Of a stretch of DNA of 64,000 nucleotides, positions 50,301 through 63,200 are shown in pieces. The translations under genes were made by a program, and so were the position numbers. The DNA lies in assembly GCF_009730915.1 (NCBI RefSeq), contig NC_052489.1, positions 26,963,916-27,027,915 on the forward strand, written 5' to 3'. The stretch is from Dioscorea cayenensis subsp. rotundata. Its lineage: Eukaryota > Streptophyta > Magnoliopsida > Dioscoreales > Dioscoreaceae. Numbering within the stretch: the first letter of the stretch is position 1; each line of letters starts with the position of its first letter. Below the pieces are notes generated by a model that ran no database searches, was not told the DNA's origin, and saw only the letters and a list, made by a program, of their open reading frames with translations.

Positions 50301-53300
50301 TTTACTAATTATTCTGTGCATTTATTATTATCAATAACTCAAGTTTGTTCCTTCGGCATCCAGAGTCACTGGTCTTAAAATTGAGGAGTTAGGGGAGACC
50401 TCTGTGGCATCAACATTATCTTATCTTGATAATGGGGTTGTATATGTCGGCTCAAGCTATGGAGATTCCCAGGTATGGTCATGATAGCAATGTATGCAAT
50501 ATCTTGATTATCATCCTCATGTTGAGTACCTTATTCAATTATAGGGCTTATTTTCAACATCTATCAACAACCGATAAGTTATTTTATTTTGCTGATTTGT
50601 CTTGTATCTTATTTTTAATGGCCGCCTGTTTTCTCTGATGGAGGTTTTTTTTTTCAAGTTAGTGGCATTATTTCCTATATTTACATTGTATTTCAACCTG
50701 CAGCCTTTCTCTTGGAGAAATAGGTTTCCTAGCTAGAGATTTATGGCATTTTTGCTTCCTGCACATACAACTCATATGATGAGGATTTAGTTTGTTATCA
50801 GATCATTCTTTTCTGTTTGCCAATATTTTCAGTTCTATTCTTCCTTTTTCTGGAGCTGAACGTTTGAATTATTGTTTCTTTGAGTACAGATCATAAAGCT
50901 GAATACACAACCTGATGCGAAAGGTTCATATGTTGAAGTTTGTGAAAGATACGTCAATCTTGGGCCGATAGTAGACTTTTGTGTTGTTGACCTCGAGAGG
51001 CAAGGCCAAGGACAGGTTGTTACTTGCTCAGGAGCGTATAAAGATGGTTCCCTTCGCATAGTCAGAAATGGCATAGGGATTAATGAGCAGGTTCTCTGTG
51101 ATTGATGCTATGTGATTATTATTCTCACCTTTCACAATTTTGCTATTACAATATTGTATTGGATCATTCTTCAGGCATCTGTAGAACTCCAAGGCATCAA
51201 AGGTTTGTGGTCTTTACGGTGTTCTACTAGTGATGTATATGACACTTTCTTGGTAGTAAGCTTCATCAATGAGACAAGGGTGTTGGCAATGAACATGGAG
51301 GATGAACTCGAGGAGACTGAGATTGAAGGCTTTTATGCGCAAGCTCAAACTTTATTCTGCCAGAATGCCATAAATGATCAACTTGTACAGGTGGAATGTT
51401 TGATACATCTTTGTTCGATTGTTATGTTATCAAATATAACAAGCTTTGACCATACAATTATTTATTTATTTTTTTGCTTTTTTGTCTTCTTTGGATGATG
51501 TAATGTGTTCAGTAAGTTGGATGTTCATTGTGGTCTGAAATTTTTCAATGATAGGTTACTTCTGGTTCTGTTCGATTGGTCAGTTCCACATCTCGAGAGT
51601 TGCTGGATGAATGGCATGCACCGTCAACGTTTTCAGTCAATGTTGCCACCGCTAATGCTAGCCAGGTTCTTTTCGATCTTTATCTTGAAACACAAAATTG
51701 ATTTTGTTAGTAACAATGTTGAATTGCTGATCCATTAAAAATTATGAGGCACTAGAATTCCTTCACTTCTTTAAGGAAAAAGGATATTTTGAAATATCAG
51801 CAATTATAAATCTTATTCATGGAGGCAATCTTTTGGCCCGCGCTTGGGATGATGGTGGGTGGTGGTCTGAATGAAATCTCTGATCAAATCAGTTTGGGAT
51901 GCAATTACTTTGCTTAAATAGCTTGTGGTTGTTGTGAACTACGAATCCTTAATTCTCATCTTCTTTTAACTTGTCTGAAGTCAGTCGTTTGAGTCAATTA
52001 TAATTATTTAGAGTTCTATAACTCATGAATGTTGCTCTTGTCTTTGACCGTAGTGCACATTGTTGTCGCTACACTAGTATCATCTTTTATATATGCTCTG
52101 AAATCTGAATCTACTGAATTCTGATTTGTCACACTTCAAACCTCAGGTCTTATTGGCAACTGGTGGCGGGCATCTTGTCTATCTAGAAATTGGTGTTGGG
52201 AAGTTGGTTGAGGTTAAACATTTGCAATTGGAATATGAAATATCTTGTCTTGACATAAACCCTATTGGAGAAAATTCCAGTTATAGCACCTTGGCTGCAG
52301 TTGGAATGTGGACCGATATTAGTGTGAGGATGTTTTCACTTCCAGGTTTGGATCTGATCACGAAGGAATGCTTGGGTGGAGAAATCATTCCCCGTTCTGT
52401 TCTTCTGTGTTCGTTTGAAGGGGTATGATGATATTTGACATTATTTTACCTCTTGGTTCTGTTACCCCCAGAGAATTTGGTCTGATTGTTATAGGTTGAT
52501 CCCCTTCTCTTTTGGCTTTTCAGATATCTTATTTGCTCTGTGCCCTTGGAGATGGACATCTATTCAACTTTCAATTGAATGTGAAAACGGGTGAATTAAC
52601 TGACAGAAAGAAAGTATCGCTCGGGACCCAACCAATTACTCTACGGACCTTTTCTTCAAAGGATACCACCCATGTATTTGCTGCTTCAGATAGGCCAACT
52701 GTCATCTACAGCAGCAACAAGAAGTTGCTTTACAGCAATGTAAATCTGAAAGAAGTCAGTCATATGTGTCCTTTCAACTCAGCCGCTTTCCCAGACAGGT
52801 TTCTCCCTGCTTTCTTTCCTGTTTGTCTTTTGCAGTTGTGTTGTTGAAAATGTTGCATCAAGTTGCTCAAATTGCTCTTGCAATGCTTAACCTTTGTTTT
52901 CTAATTATAATTGTGTTTACCATTGGCATTGTTCAGAAGTGAGAAACTAGGAGATTTGTTGTTTTGCATTTTCTTAGGTCTTCCATGTATATTTGACCCA
53001 TGATCTTGGTATACTTTGCCCAGCAGTGTAATTTTCAACTACACTCTGCTGTCTCCTTTATTGGGTGCTTTCTCAAATGTCAGCATGTCTTACATGATCT
53101 TTTCTTCCTTTGTATTTTAGCTCTCTTTGTCAATTATTATCCAATATTGATAAATTTTCTTGAATCAGCATTCTGCAAATTTCTGCATTGTTTTTTTCAG
53201 AGACAATTCTTGTTTTTCCATAAGAATTCTGCTTTGCTTTACATACATTTACCGATATTTTCTGTGCCATAAACTTTTTTACTCTTTCCTGGGCTTAGTT

Positions 53301-55908
53301 TTGTAGTCTTACATTTGATAACATACTTATGTCCTGATCTGATGTATGTAGCACATGTTGATTTAAACAGTTGACATTGTTTTCTGATTTCAGAACGCAA
53401 GTGCCTTCTATGGTCGTGGAAATGAGATTTTAGTGTTTCATACTGTCTTTTTTTTTTATTGGTGGTTAAATCTGTTAAGAGTTTATCATTTGATTTTGAT
53501 ACAATAATTTGGTGCTTTAAGCATCAACAAGCGGATGGTTAGTAATACCAATATATATCTGCAGTCTCTGTATTCCCATACATTCTGATTTCTGAGTTCA
53601 AAAACAGCTTAAATCATGAAGTTAAGCACTAGAATGCTTGTACTGATATTTTATGTTTTTACATCATTGTTGCTTTCGTTGTTTTTCTATATTTGAGTTA
53701 ATGGTTAGTAATTTTGAACAGCCTTGCTATTGCTAAAGAAGGTGAACTTTCAATTGGCACCATTGATGATATTCAAAAACTTCACATACGCACAATTCCA
53801 TTGGGGGAACATGCCCGCCGTATTTGCCATCAAGAGCAATCGCGAACGTTTGCCATCTGTAGTATGAAGAACAACTGCCTGAGTAATCCTGAGGAATCTG
53901 AAATGCATTTTGTTCGGTTATTGGATGATCAAACCTTTGATTTCCTAGCAACATATGCACTTGACACATATGAATATGGATGCTCCATCCTAAGCTGCTC
54001 ATTTGCAGATGACAACAATGTCTATTATTGTGTTGGTACTGCTTATGTGTTGCCTGAAGAGAATGAGCCCACCAAGGTATGTATTCACAATCTCTCTCCA
54101 AGCGCGCTCACAAACAAAATAACTTGAATTGCAATTAGTTGGTACATGGATTGGTATTTATCTATTCATTTATTCAGATGCCTCTGCTGTTGTTCTGACC
54201 CAGTGAACATGATAAGGGGTCATTGAGATTTGTGATTTGATCCAGATTTCCTCATGTAGAAGTATATTCATTATCTGTTTAGTAGATATCCATTTGTTTA
54301 AGAAAGGTGTGAATCTCAGCATGTTTACAAACCTGCCTCATTCATTTTTATGATATGTTTGGAGCTTATATTGGCCAGAATTTTGTCGTGATTATTACAA
54401 GCTGGATAATCCAGTGCTTACAATTTCATTACCTTTAGCAGTTTTACAGCTGAAGTGGTAAAATAATTTTATGATTCTTCATAAGTAATATGGTTCTTTA
54501 ACTAATTCTACTTTATGTTCATTACGTTTGGTTTGGAGTGCATGCATATCACTAAGTGATTTTTTTTCCTCCCAGGGCCGCATTCTTGTTTTCATTGTAG
54601 AAGATGGGAAACTTCAACTGATTGCAGAGAAAGGAAACAAAAGGGGCGGTGTATTCACTTAATGACTTCAATGGGAAATTGCTTGCTGCTATCAATCAGA
54701 AGATTCAGTTATACAAGTGGGTGCTGCGGGATGATGGTTCTCGTGAACTACAATCAGAATGTGGTCATCATGGGCATATACTTGCCTTGTATGTTCAGAC
54801 TCGTGGTGATTTTATTGTGGTTGGAGATCTGATGAAATCTATATCCTTGTTGCTGTATAAGGTGGGTGTTCTACAACCTCCTCACAAAAATTTAGTTGCT
54901 TTACTTGTTATCTGCATTCTGCAGGCATCCTTGTATGGGATGCTGTAGACAAATGTTATTTATCCTGTTCCCTTTTACCTGTTAGATCACTGATATGAGT
55001 GTAATTTTACAAGGTAAGTTGGCTTTTGCTACTTGGGTTGTGTTGATTTAGTTCACAGATTTTAGTTTGTGGCCTAGGTATAGACAATACGGGTGATGCG
55101 AATCCAAATTGCTTTATTTTCCTCATGTTTTTCTTTATCAGTTTTTGGGGCTATATATGCATGCTGATTGCCTAGCAGGCAGGTTGTGTGATACAGTTGC
55201 ATACCAATATTTGAGGAGCTCATATCCTTTAGTTGATTCGGATAGCAAGTACATGGTTCAATCATTCAGTTGGTGATCTGTGACCCCTAATTTTTTTACA
55301 TGGTCTAACATTATTTTGTTTAGCAGCATGAAGAGGGTGCTATCGAGGAGCGTGCTAGAGATTACAATGCAAATTGGATGAGCGCTGTGGAGATTCTTGA
55401 TGATGACATTTATCTTGGTGCTGAGAACAACTTCAATCTCTTCACCGTCCGGAAGAACAGTGATGGGGCTACTGATGAGGAGCGGGGCCGGCTTGAGGTT
55501 GTGGGGGAGTACCACCTCGGTGAATTTGTCAACCGGTTCCGACATGGTTCCCTTGTGATGCGACTTCCAGACTCTGAATCTGGCCAAATACCCACCGTTA
55601 TCTTTGGCACGGTCAATGGTGTGATCGGGGTTGTTGCTTCTCTTCCCCATGATCAGTACCTTTTCCTGGAGAGGCTCCAGGCCAACCTAGTTAAAGTTAT
55701 AAAGGGTGTTGGTGGCCTCAGCCATGAACAATGGCGATCATTTAACAATGAAAAGAAGACAGTTGATGCCAGGAATTTCTTGGACGGAGACTTGATAGAG
55801 TCTTTCCTCGATCTCAACCGCAATCGGATGGAAGAGATCTCCAAGGCCATGGGTGTCTCAGTGGAAGAACTGTGCAAGAGAGTAGAGGAATTAACAAGAT
55901 TGCACTGA
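44334..55908 (+). CDS. DDB1: DNA damage-binding protein 1, with one single-base frameshift in exon 18
   Basis: Nineteen exons: 44334-44437, 44894-44942, 46394-46453, 46535-46626, 47257-47308, 48018-48080, 48241-48290, 48650-48725, 49635-49844, 50138-50244, 50364-50472, 50890-51090, 51175-51390, 51555-51665, 52147-52422, 52524-52798, 53722-54076, 54576-54861 and 55327-55908. Start [20 protein letters not shown] and end [10 protein letters not shown]...ELTRLH are diagnostic. DDB1 is the CUL4 adaptor: three seven-blade WD40-like beta-propellers (BPA, BPB, BPC) and a C-terminal helical domain. It links DCAF receptors, DET1-COP10 and DDB2 to the E3 ligase in the nucleus (family knowledge). Exon 18 is 286 nt where 285 is expected. 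After LQLIAEK one extra G at 54633-54634 shifts the frame, and the expected [17 protein letters not shown] follows in the +1 frame. Allowing for it gives 1090 residues, against 1088 for Arabidopsis DDB1A. All other exons join in phase. Confidence 0.95.
45142..45872. mobile_element. Non-autonomous hAT-type DNA transposon in DDB1 intron 2
   Basis: An insert of about 715 bp (45150-45864) lies between perfect 8-bp direct repeats GGTGCTAA (45142-45149 and 45865-45872), the target duplication size of hAT elements. The ends form imperfect terminal inverted repeats, CAATGTGTAATAAAG on the left and CCATGTTTAAAAAG read inward from the right, matching the hAT CANNG-type start. Sub-terminal regions carry GAGGCG/CGCCTTGGG motifs. 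An acidic open stretch at about 45530-45690 might be a remnant of the transposase end, but no transposase is present. Confidence 0.75.
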
Positions 55909-57884
55909 GCATCATCCAGCCGGAGCACAAACACCTCTTTATTTTATCCAAACGATGTAAATTACTCATTTGCCTTTGGTCCCTCTTTATCCAGCTTTTG
56001 ATTCCCTTTGTTTTCATCAACTTGTGTTTGTTTTTATCCGTATTTAGTCTTGTGTAGAGCAAAGACATTTCACTCTTCCTTGCAATCGATGCTGATGGTT
56101 TTTGTTGTTTGTGAAGATTCTTTGATGTGTTTAAGAATTTTTGCTTTTTTATTTTTATCGGTCATTATTATATAATTGAATCCGAGATACAGAGAGCATC
56201 GTTGTTTTGATGTCCCAGATCTTTGTTTGGGATTATTAATTACTTAACATTAATTCAGTCAGCATCATGTGTTTCCCAAATTTGCCCTTTTTTGTGCATT
56301 GTATGTACGTATGCCCATGCGTCCTACTGCCTACACATGTTCAGAAACATGCATGTCTCATTTGACCAGTACATCAGTACTTGTTGATCACATTCTTAAC
56401 TCCATTTTAGTTGCCTATATGAATTGCAGAGTTCTAAAGATCTCATGCAGAATAAAGTTATTAGTTTAGAAACTCAGCAATATGGGTTTATAATTCACTA
56501 AACGCATGTCTTTGAACCTTCATGGCTGAAGTTTAAAATGCAATTAATCTCACAAAACCTGAACATAATCTCTCGGTATTTTGTCTGTGTTCATTGATTG
56601 ATTATATATAACATCACAGATGAGAAGAGTGAACACAATGGGAATATCTAAATTGTTTGAGAGAGTAGATGATGCATGTGCTGTGCTGATGAGATTGCAG
56701 AGAACAAAATGGGATTAATCTAGGTGCTAGGTGCTAGGTGCTGGGCAGCTCTGTCTTAATCATTGCTTATTTGTCTTGCTTTTTAAACCATACATTCCAT
56801 CTGATCTGATGCTACAATTGTAATAAATACAGTTCTCTTTTCATGTTTGTTTGTATAAAGATGATGCAATGCCTTCATGCATACATGGACCCATATTATA
56901 TCCTTCCAATTTTAGTTTCCTCTCATTTCTTTTTGTATGGCAGTCATTTTGTGTCTCACATATTTTATAAGGTTAATTTCCTTTTTGAACAGTTGAGCAT
57001 AGTACGTGTGTGTTATATTATCAAGACATTTACCATATTTTGTATGGTTTGATACCTGAGATCTAGACATGAGAAAATTAGCAAGAGAAGTTGTCTCCTT
57101 GTTTGTTTCTTTTCTTATGGTGAATTCTTTTATTTTGATATAATATCACTGAAACTTACAGGTGTAGTAGATATGAAAACTTTATAATGTGTGGTTGAAT
57201 GCTTATTTTCACCTTTATATATATATATATATTTGAATCACTCAACTTCCCACATTTTTGAGACATTATTTATGTGATTTGAGTTATTAGGTAAGTTGGG
57301 TAGTACCCAATCAATTTGCTGGCTGCTTTTAGTTTTTTAGTACTGTCCACAACCAGTAATCAAAGTTTGACCTTAGAATTTTATGGTGCATACCTGCAAA
57401 TGCAATTCATTGTTGTTTATAAAACTTTAACAATTTGGTCAACAAATAAAAAAGTTTCCAGTCAAATTTAGCAAGCTTGAATAACTAATACATATCAAAG
57501 TTTTCAGTCTATTTATTTATTTGTTTGTTTGTTTTTGATCTTTTTATTTGTCATGATGCAACAATTGGCCACAGAATTTTCTTTGGGTGGGGGAACAGAA
57601 AGTGACTCATCAGTCTGGCTAATTGGTCAGTGAGTGCATTCAGAATCTCTTCTTGTGTAATAATGCACATGGCCCATTCATTTATAATTACTATCAGACT
57701 CCTTGTTTTTTTAGTTATGCCCCCCCTGTATTTATTGATTTTGCTTTCTAGTCCAACACTGAAACAGATCTCAACATCAAAAGATGGACGGACACAAAGC
57801 AATCTCTTGAAAGGGTTATAATGCCGTTCATACTTCATTGTAGGGACTTGAATTCCTTTTTCTGCTCTTTATTGCGCTCATTGT

Positions 57885-58003
57885 CAAAGGCCTTGAATGT
57901 ATATATATTTTTTTGCTTAGTACCCCCACTCAAGTCAAAGGCCTTTGAACTTTTATTTTGAATGTATATATATTTTTTGTTTAGTACCACCGCTGACTCA
58001 AGT
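57885..58003. repeat. Degenerate tandem duplication, about 50-70 bp unit
   Basis: Both units contain TCAAAGGCCTT, then GAATGTATATATATTTTTT, then TTAGTACC, then ACTCAAG. The second unit has an extra insertion of about 15 bases. Intergenic, no coding role. Confidence 0.75.
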
Positions 58004-58280
58004 TTCTTTTTCTGGTCCCCAAAAAAACAAAAAAATCTAAAATAAATAAATGAACAAATGAATCAATGTCCGAGTGAGAGAGAGAGAGCATTGAGAATAA
58101 TAATTAGCGTGCTTACAAGCTCAAAAAAGGAGAATCTTGGAACTAGAATTTGAGGGAAGTAGCACATGTTGCAGTGGCAATTTGATAAATTGGAAAATTT
58201 TAGAAAAGAGAGAATGATTTTTTTTATTTACTAACATCAGGTTTTTCATATTTTTTTATTAAAAAAATATAAAAATATAT

Positions 58281-58556
58281 ATACTCTTTTCGTTTCTTTT
58301 TATCTGTTGTTAACTAAATCTTAGGAACTTAGTTATTTCATAAAATTTTATATAAAATTAGTTGTTTTTTTTTTTAAATTATCTATAATTCATATTTTTA
58401 TATATTTTTTCCTAATATTTAATTTTAATAAGAGAATTCAATAGAATGGTAAAAATTATTTTGAAAAAAAATAATAAATATTTTTTAATATTTAAAAATA
58501 ACAAATAAAAAGAAACATGGATTTGAGACTGATAAAAAAAATTGAGAAAGTATATT
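58281..58556. mobile_element. Stowaway-like MITE, second copy in opposite orientation
   Basis: The left end ACTCTTTTCGTTTCTTTTTA and the right end, which reads ACTTTCTCAATTTTTTTTAT on the other strand, are imperfect inverted repeats flanked by TA. Read on the minus strand, the interior (ATTTATTATTTTTTTTC after CATGTTTC) follows the same order as the element at 22920-23197, so the two belong to one family. Confidence 0.6.
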
Positions 58557-59016
58557 GAAAAAATAATTTTGAGGATAAATTATTTAATTATTTATTTTTT
58601 TTGGGTCGTACATAACTTTGATCCTTGAACTGATTAATAGCAGTACAAATTGTCTAACCACGTGAGAACAAGAAATTGGTTAAGCACGAATTATGTACTT
58701 ACTCAGCCACCCAAAAGAACTGCTAAAAACCAGTCCTGCTACGCAGCCAATGCAATTACACACCCAAAGGTGTCAATATGAATGTAATTTTGAACTCTTA
58801 CAGGGTTGTTTTAAGAAAAACCCACCATTATAGTGTTTAATGATTACTATATAAACATTAAATAGCTTGACACCCACGCAATCATAAACAATATTTAAAC
58901 TTACAGTCCAAACAAACAAGCCGCCCAAAATGAGGTCTTAATAAAATTTAAACATTTTTGGGCATGATTGCAAAAGTTCGCCTTTTTAAAAGGTCTAAAT
59001 ATATATATATACATAC

Positions 59017-60263
59017 TATAAATTGACCGATCTATTCAGCGCTCGTCAGCGATGACGGTTGTGTTTTTGGGTATTGATATTTCCGCAAGTGTAGGAATAT
59101 ATTGGGTCGCATCGAGATCGAGAGAGAGAGGGTGTGTGTGCTCAATCTTGGAGATTTACTAGGGTTTCGAAATTCACGTTGCGATTGTCTTATCCCTGAT
59201 CTTCATCTTCGTTTTTGGTTGATTCTTGGAAGTATCTGATCTGCATGGTGCGGTTTGGTGGGTGGTTCCGATTTCTGATTGAGTTTCTCTGGATTTTGAT
59301 CCGGAGACGGTTTTGAGGTTGTAGATCAGTTCTTAGTTTGGAATCGGATGTAAGCTTTCTTGCCATTTGGATTGATTTCTTTCTGCTGTTTGGCTCTGGG
59401 TTTGGGTGAGTTTTGAGTTGAAGTTAAGGTTGTAGATTTTTGAACAAGAATATTCTGATGGTATTGTCTGGGTTTGGTGTTGTTAGCTTTTCTTTTGTGC
59501 CTTTGGTTTCTGCTGGGATTGAGCTTAAATGAAAGATTGGTTCTTGGTTCAAGAACTTGATGGCATTGACTGGATTTTGTATTGTGAGCTTTCTTGCGAT
59601 GTTTGTTTATTTATTTATTTTATTTTTGCTGTTTATTTATGGGTTTCAAATGATTTTGAGTTGAAATTTAGGTGAAATATCAGTTTTTGGTTTAAGAACT
59701 TGATAGTAATTGTCTTGGTTTCTGATGTGAGCTTTCTTGCATATTTTTTGGTTGATGATTGTTTGTGGTTTTGGTTAGGGTTTGGGCTGATATTAATGTA
59801 GAGAGTGGATGGTGATGTCTGGGTTCTATGGAGTGATTCATTTTTTTGCCATTTGCTGTTTGGTTGTTTCAATCTGAATCTTGGGCAATCCTTTATTTGG
59901 GATTTTAGGTTTTTAGCAATTGACATTGTTTCTTTTTTTGTTACTAATTAATAGGTATGTTCTTTGTCTGTGGAATATTGATAGTTCTTTCATGATTATT
60001 TCCGTATTTTTCTTGCTCTGTAGGTATTCTAATGTTGTTGTGGATGCTGTGGACTTGAGTCTTATTTATGTGATTTTACTCAGATGAGGAAGTAGCTTTT
60101 ATTGAAGTTAAATTATAACTATTGGTTATTTTGCCTTTCTTGAAGTTAAATTGTATCTATTGATCAGTCTACGTTAACAGCTGCACATCGGAAAGCTTCA
60201 AAAAGAAGAGAAAGTTGGTTGTTTGTGAAGTTCAGTGACTTTTGTTGACAAAAACTTATACAC
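59017..60263 (+). promoter_or_regulatory. ABCC core promoter, 5' leader exon and repeat-bearing leader intron
   Basis: A TATAAAT box lies at 59018-59024, giving a start near 59050. A first, non-coding exon probably ends near 59348 (donor GTAAGC) and the next begins after the AG near 60180-60181, before the ATG at 60264. The intron contains three related modules with AGCTTTCTTGC at about 59353, 59589 and 59729, each followed by related TTTTGAGTTGAA or AAGAACTTGAT sequence. Exon borders in the leader are inferred without transcript data. Confidence 0.45.
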
Positions 60264-63200
60264 ATGGGTTTCAAGCCATTGGAATGGTATTGCCAACCTG
60301 TGGAAAATGGTGTGTGGGCAATGGTGGTGGAGAATGCATTTGGGGCATACACTCCCTGTGGGATTGATTCATTGCTCATTTGCATCTCCCATTTGGCACT
60401 TTTTGGTGCGTGCTTTTATCGGATATGGCGGACAAAGAAAGATGCTACTGTTAGTTGGTTTTGTCTGAGGTCTCCTTATTACAATTACCTGTTGGGGTTG
60501 TTAGCCCTTTACTGCACTGCAGAACCATTGTTCCGACTGGTCACAGGCACTTCTTTTGTTAATTTGGATGGGCAGACAAGTCTTGCCCCATTTGAGGTCA
60601 GTGCATTCATTCCCCAAGATTTAATCTTTCATCAGTATTGTTGCCTTTTAATCACTGAGAATATCCTGGAATCTATATCCTTTAACATCCGGAAGTTTTA
60701 ATCTTTCATTATGAATTTTGTACAATTTGTTTCTTTGTGGTGCTTCTTGCATGGCACATAATGGAAACATAACTAACTGGCACATGAAGGAAGTGTAGCC
60801 TTTTGCTTTGGCCTGAACTTGTTTTGAACAAAGTGCAAATTTTGTTCATGCTTTCATATTACATGGTCAGATTTCAGGAAGTAGATTTGTGTAAAAAACT
60901 ATTTACTTACCATCATCACTAAATCCTGACTATTCTTCATTTGTTCCATGCTTCCGTCTTCACCAATCTTGATCAAACCATGCATTCGCCTACTTCCAAT
61001 TTTAGCTGTATTCTTGGTGGTTCATTGTTTTTTTTTGTGGTCCAGGTTATCAAGCCAATGTTATTGGTGATATTTCTACTTTGCTTTTTTATGTCCTTTA
61101 GAATCATTTTTATCCTTCATCCTCTTTAGTACCTGACAATCATTCTGCTGTTCTTGTTGTCTAACTGCTGTTTACACATATTCACTTGGTCATTCTTGTA
61201 TTGCTTTCATTCTAATGCTTTTTTACTTCATCATGAACAAACAAAAGCTTCTATAATGGTTGATGCATCAGCTAGTTCTATGGGGAACCCTTATCTGTTG
61301 GAATCCTTTGCTTCTTTTGACATGGTTTCAAGATTTGCTCTTCTCTTACCTATATTTGGATTATGACTTCAATAATTTACATCTTCTCTCTTCGCTCTTC
61401 TCTCTTCCTAAAATTATAGCATTTCTGGCGGGTTATAGTAATGTTTTAGCATTATTCATTTTAATGTCATGCACTTTTATTATACCTTCCTTCTTATTGA
61501 CACAATAAATAATATTGCAGTTTGTTGGGCCCATAGTAATTGCTGTAGCTTTACTAATTTGAATGCCATACAGGCATACACTAACATATACTAGAGAATT
61601 TAGAACGATTCTACAAATACCATGAAAATATTATCAACTACAGCCTGTCCATTCAGTGACCAGTATACATTTGTATGATGCTTGAACATCACCACTTGTT
61701 GCTCATCTGGGTGGATCTCCACTTCACTGTGAGCAAGGTTGTCATAGGCGTAAGGTGCATCTAGACGCAAGGGGGTCCTGGGGCCTAGGCGCAAGCCTGA
61801 TTAACACTAGGCGCACCAGTCACCACTAAAGAAAATTGAAAAATTAGAAATATTTGTACTAAAGATTAATTTGTATTAAAGTTTTAAAATGTTCTAAAGA
61901 TTAATATCATAGAAGACAATCAGACATTAGAAAAAAAACGTATATAATAACATGCAAAATAATATTCAAATGTATAATACAAAATGCGATAATATGATAT
62001 AATGCATGTATATTGTCCAAATCCTAACTTGTATAATAAAATCTAGATTTTAGTAACTATCATTAAAATCATCAAGTCCATCATCATCCAACATCATCAA
62101 TTTCTTTTTCAAATTTATCATTCTCTTTATCTAAATAGTGGATTGCCCGAAGAGGAAAGATGAAGTCTTGATTCTACTTGGTTGGTTGTGTGTTGGTCAC
62201 CCTAATTTTAAACGGCTCTGATTGTATGTGGGCCTCTTTTATTTTTAATCATCAAAGATGTGTGGATAAGATTAAAAGTTAAACTAAACATTTAAAAAAT
62301 AACCAAATAAATTTGTTGATGTTACGAAAGCGTGCCTAGGACCACGCTTTGAGCCTTGCGTCTAGGCTCAAAGGCGCGTGCCTTTGTAATAGTGCCCGCT
62401 TGACACCTATAAAGGCGCAAGCTGTTGAGCCTTGCGCCCGAGGAGCCCGAGGCGCGCCTCTTTGACAACTATGACTGTGAGAAAGTTTTACACCACTAAT
62501 TTTAATATTTTCTTTGATTGGTTTGTTTGTTAATAATTTACTCCTTGAAATGCTGTTTTTCGTGTTCGTGTACACGTTATTATGGATTTCATATAATTAC
62601 ACAATTTTTAGAAGAAACATTTTGTGTTTTTTCTGTTGTACTTTCTTTTGTCCAGTACCTTCTGTTGTGTGTGTGTGTGTGTGTGTTTGCTGTACCTTAT
62701 TCTGTGGTAAAATTTTAGCATGTGCATAAACAATTGCCCGTGTTCTCTTATTTCTCTCTCCTTTTCAGATAGTTTCGTCGGTGATTGAGGCAGCAACTTG
62801 GTGCTCTATGCTTATCATGATTGGATTGGAAACTAAAATTTACATCCTTGAGTTCCGTTGGTACATCCGGTTTGTGGTAATTTATGTGCTGATAGGACAA
62901 ACTGCTGTTTTCAATCTTGTGCTTTCAGTCAGAGAATACTATGATAAGTAAGTGTCTTGTTCAGTTAAATTTAATTTCCGAATGTACTGCACTATCTGCC
63001 AAAATAAGGTTCTTATTATCATCATCATTATTATTGATTCATTGAGACATGCAAGAAATAATTATTTCCACAGCTGATAAGTAAACACAATGCTCACTCC
63101 TAGCATGTCTAGCCAACATGTTTTAGCTCCTTAAAGTGGAGGTAGAATTGAAATTTGAAAATAATGTGAATAGATTTTACTGAGAAATCAGGATTTTAAG

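Larger units (their letters stand above)
55909..59016. other. Intergenic: DDB1 3' flank, tandem duplication and ABCC promoter side
   Basis: This region holds the DDB1 3' UTR and AT-rich DNA with no gene. Small features are three GGTGCTA units at about 56724-56744, a degenerate tandem duplication at about 57885-58003, a short GA run at about 58076-58088 and a MITE at 58281-58556. A TATAAAT element at 59018-59024 probably belongs to the next gene. Confidence 0.5.

Noticed and set aside
53733-54101. Minus-strand 122-residue frame
   Set aside because: Antisense shadow of DDB1 exon 17.
55258-55934. Minus-strand frames of 68-130 residues
   Set aside because: Antisense shadows of the DDB1 last exon.
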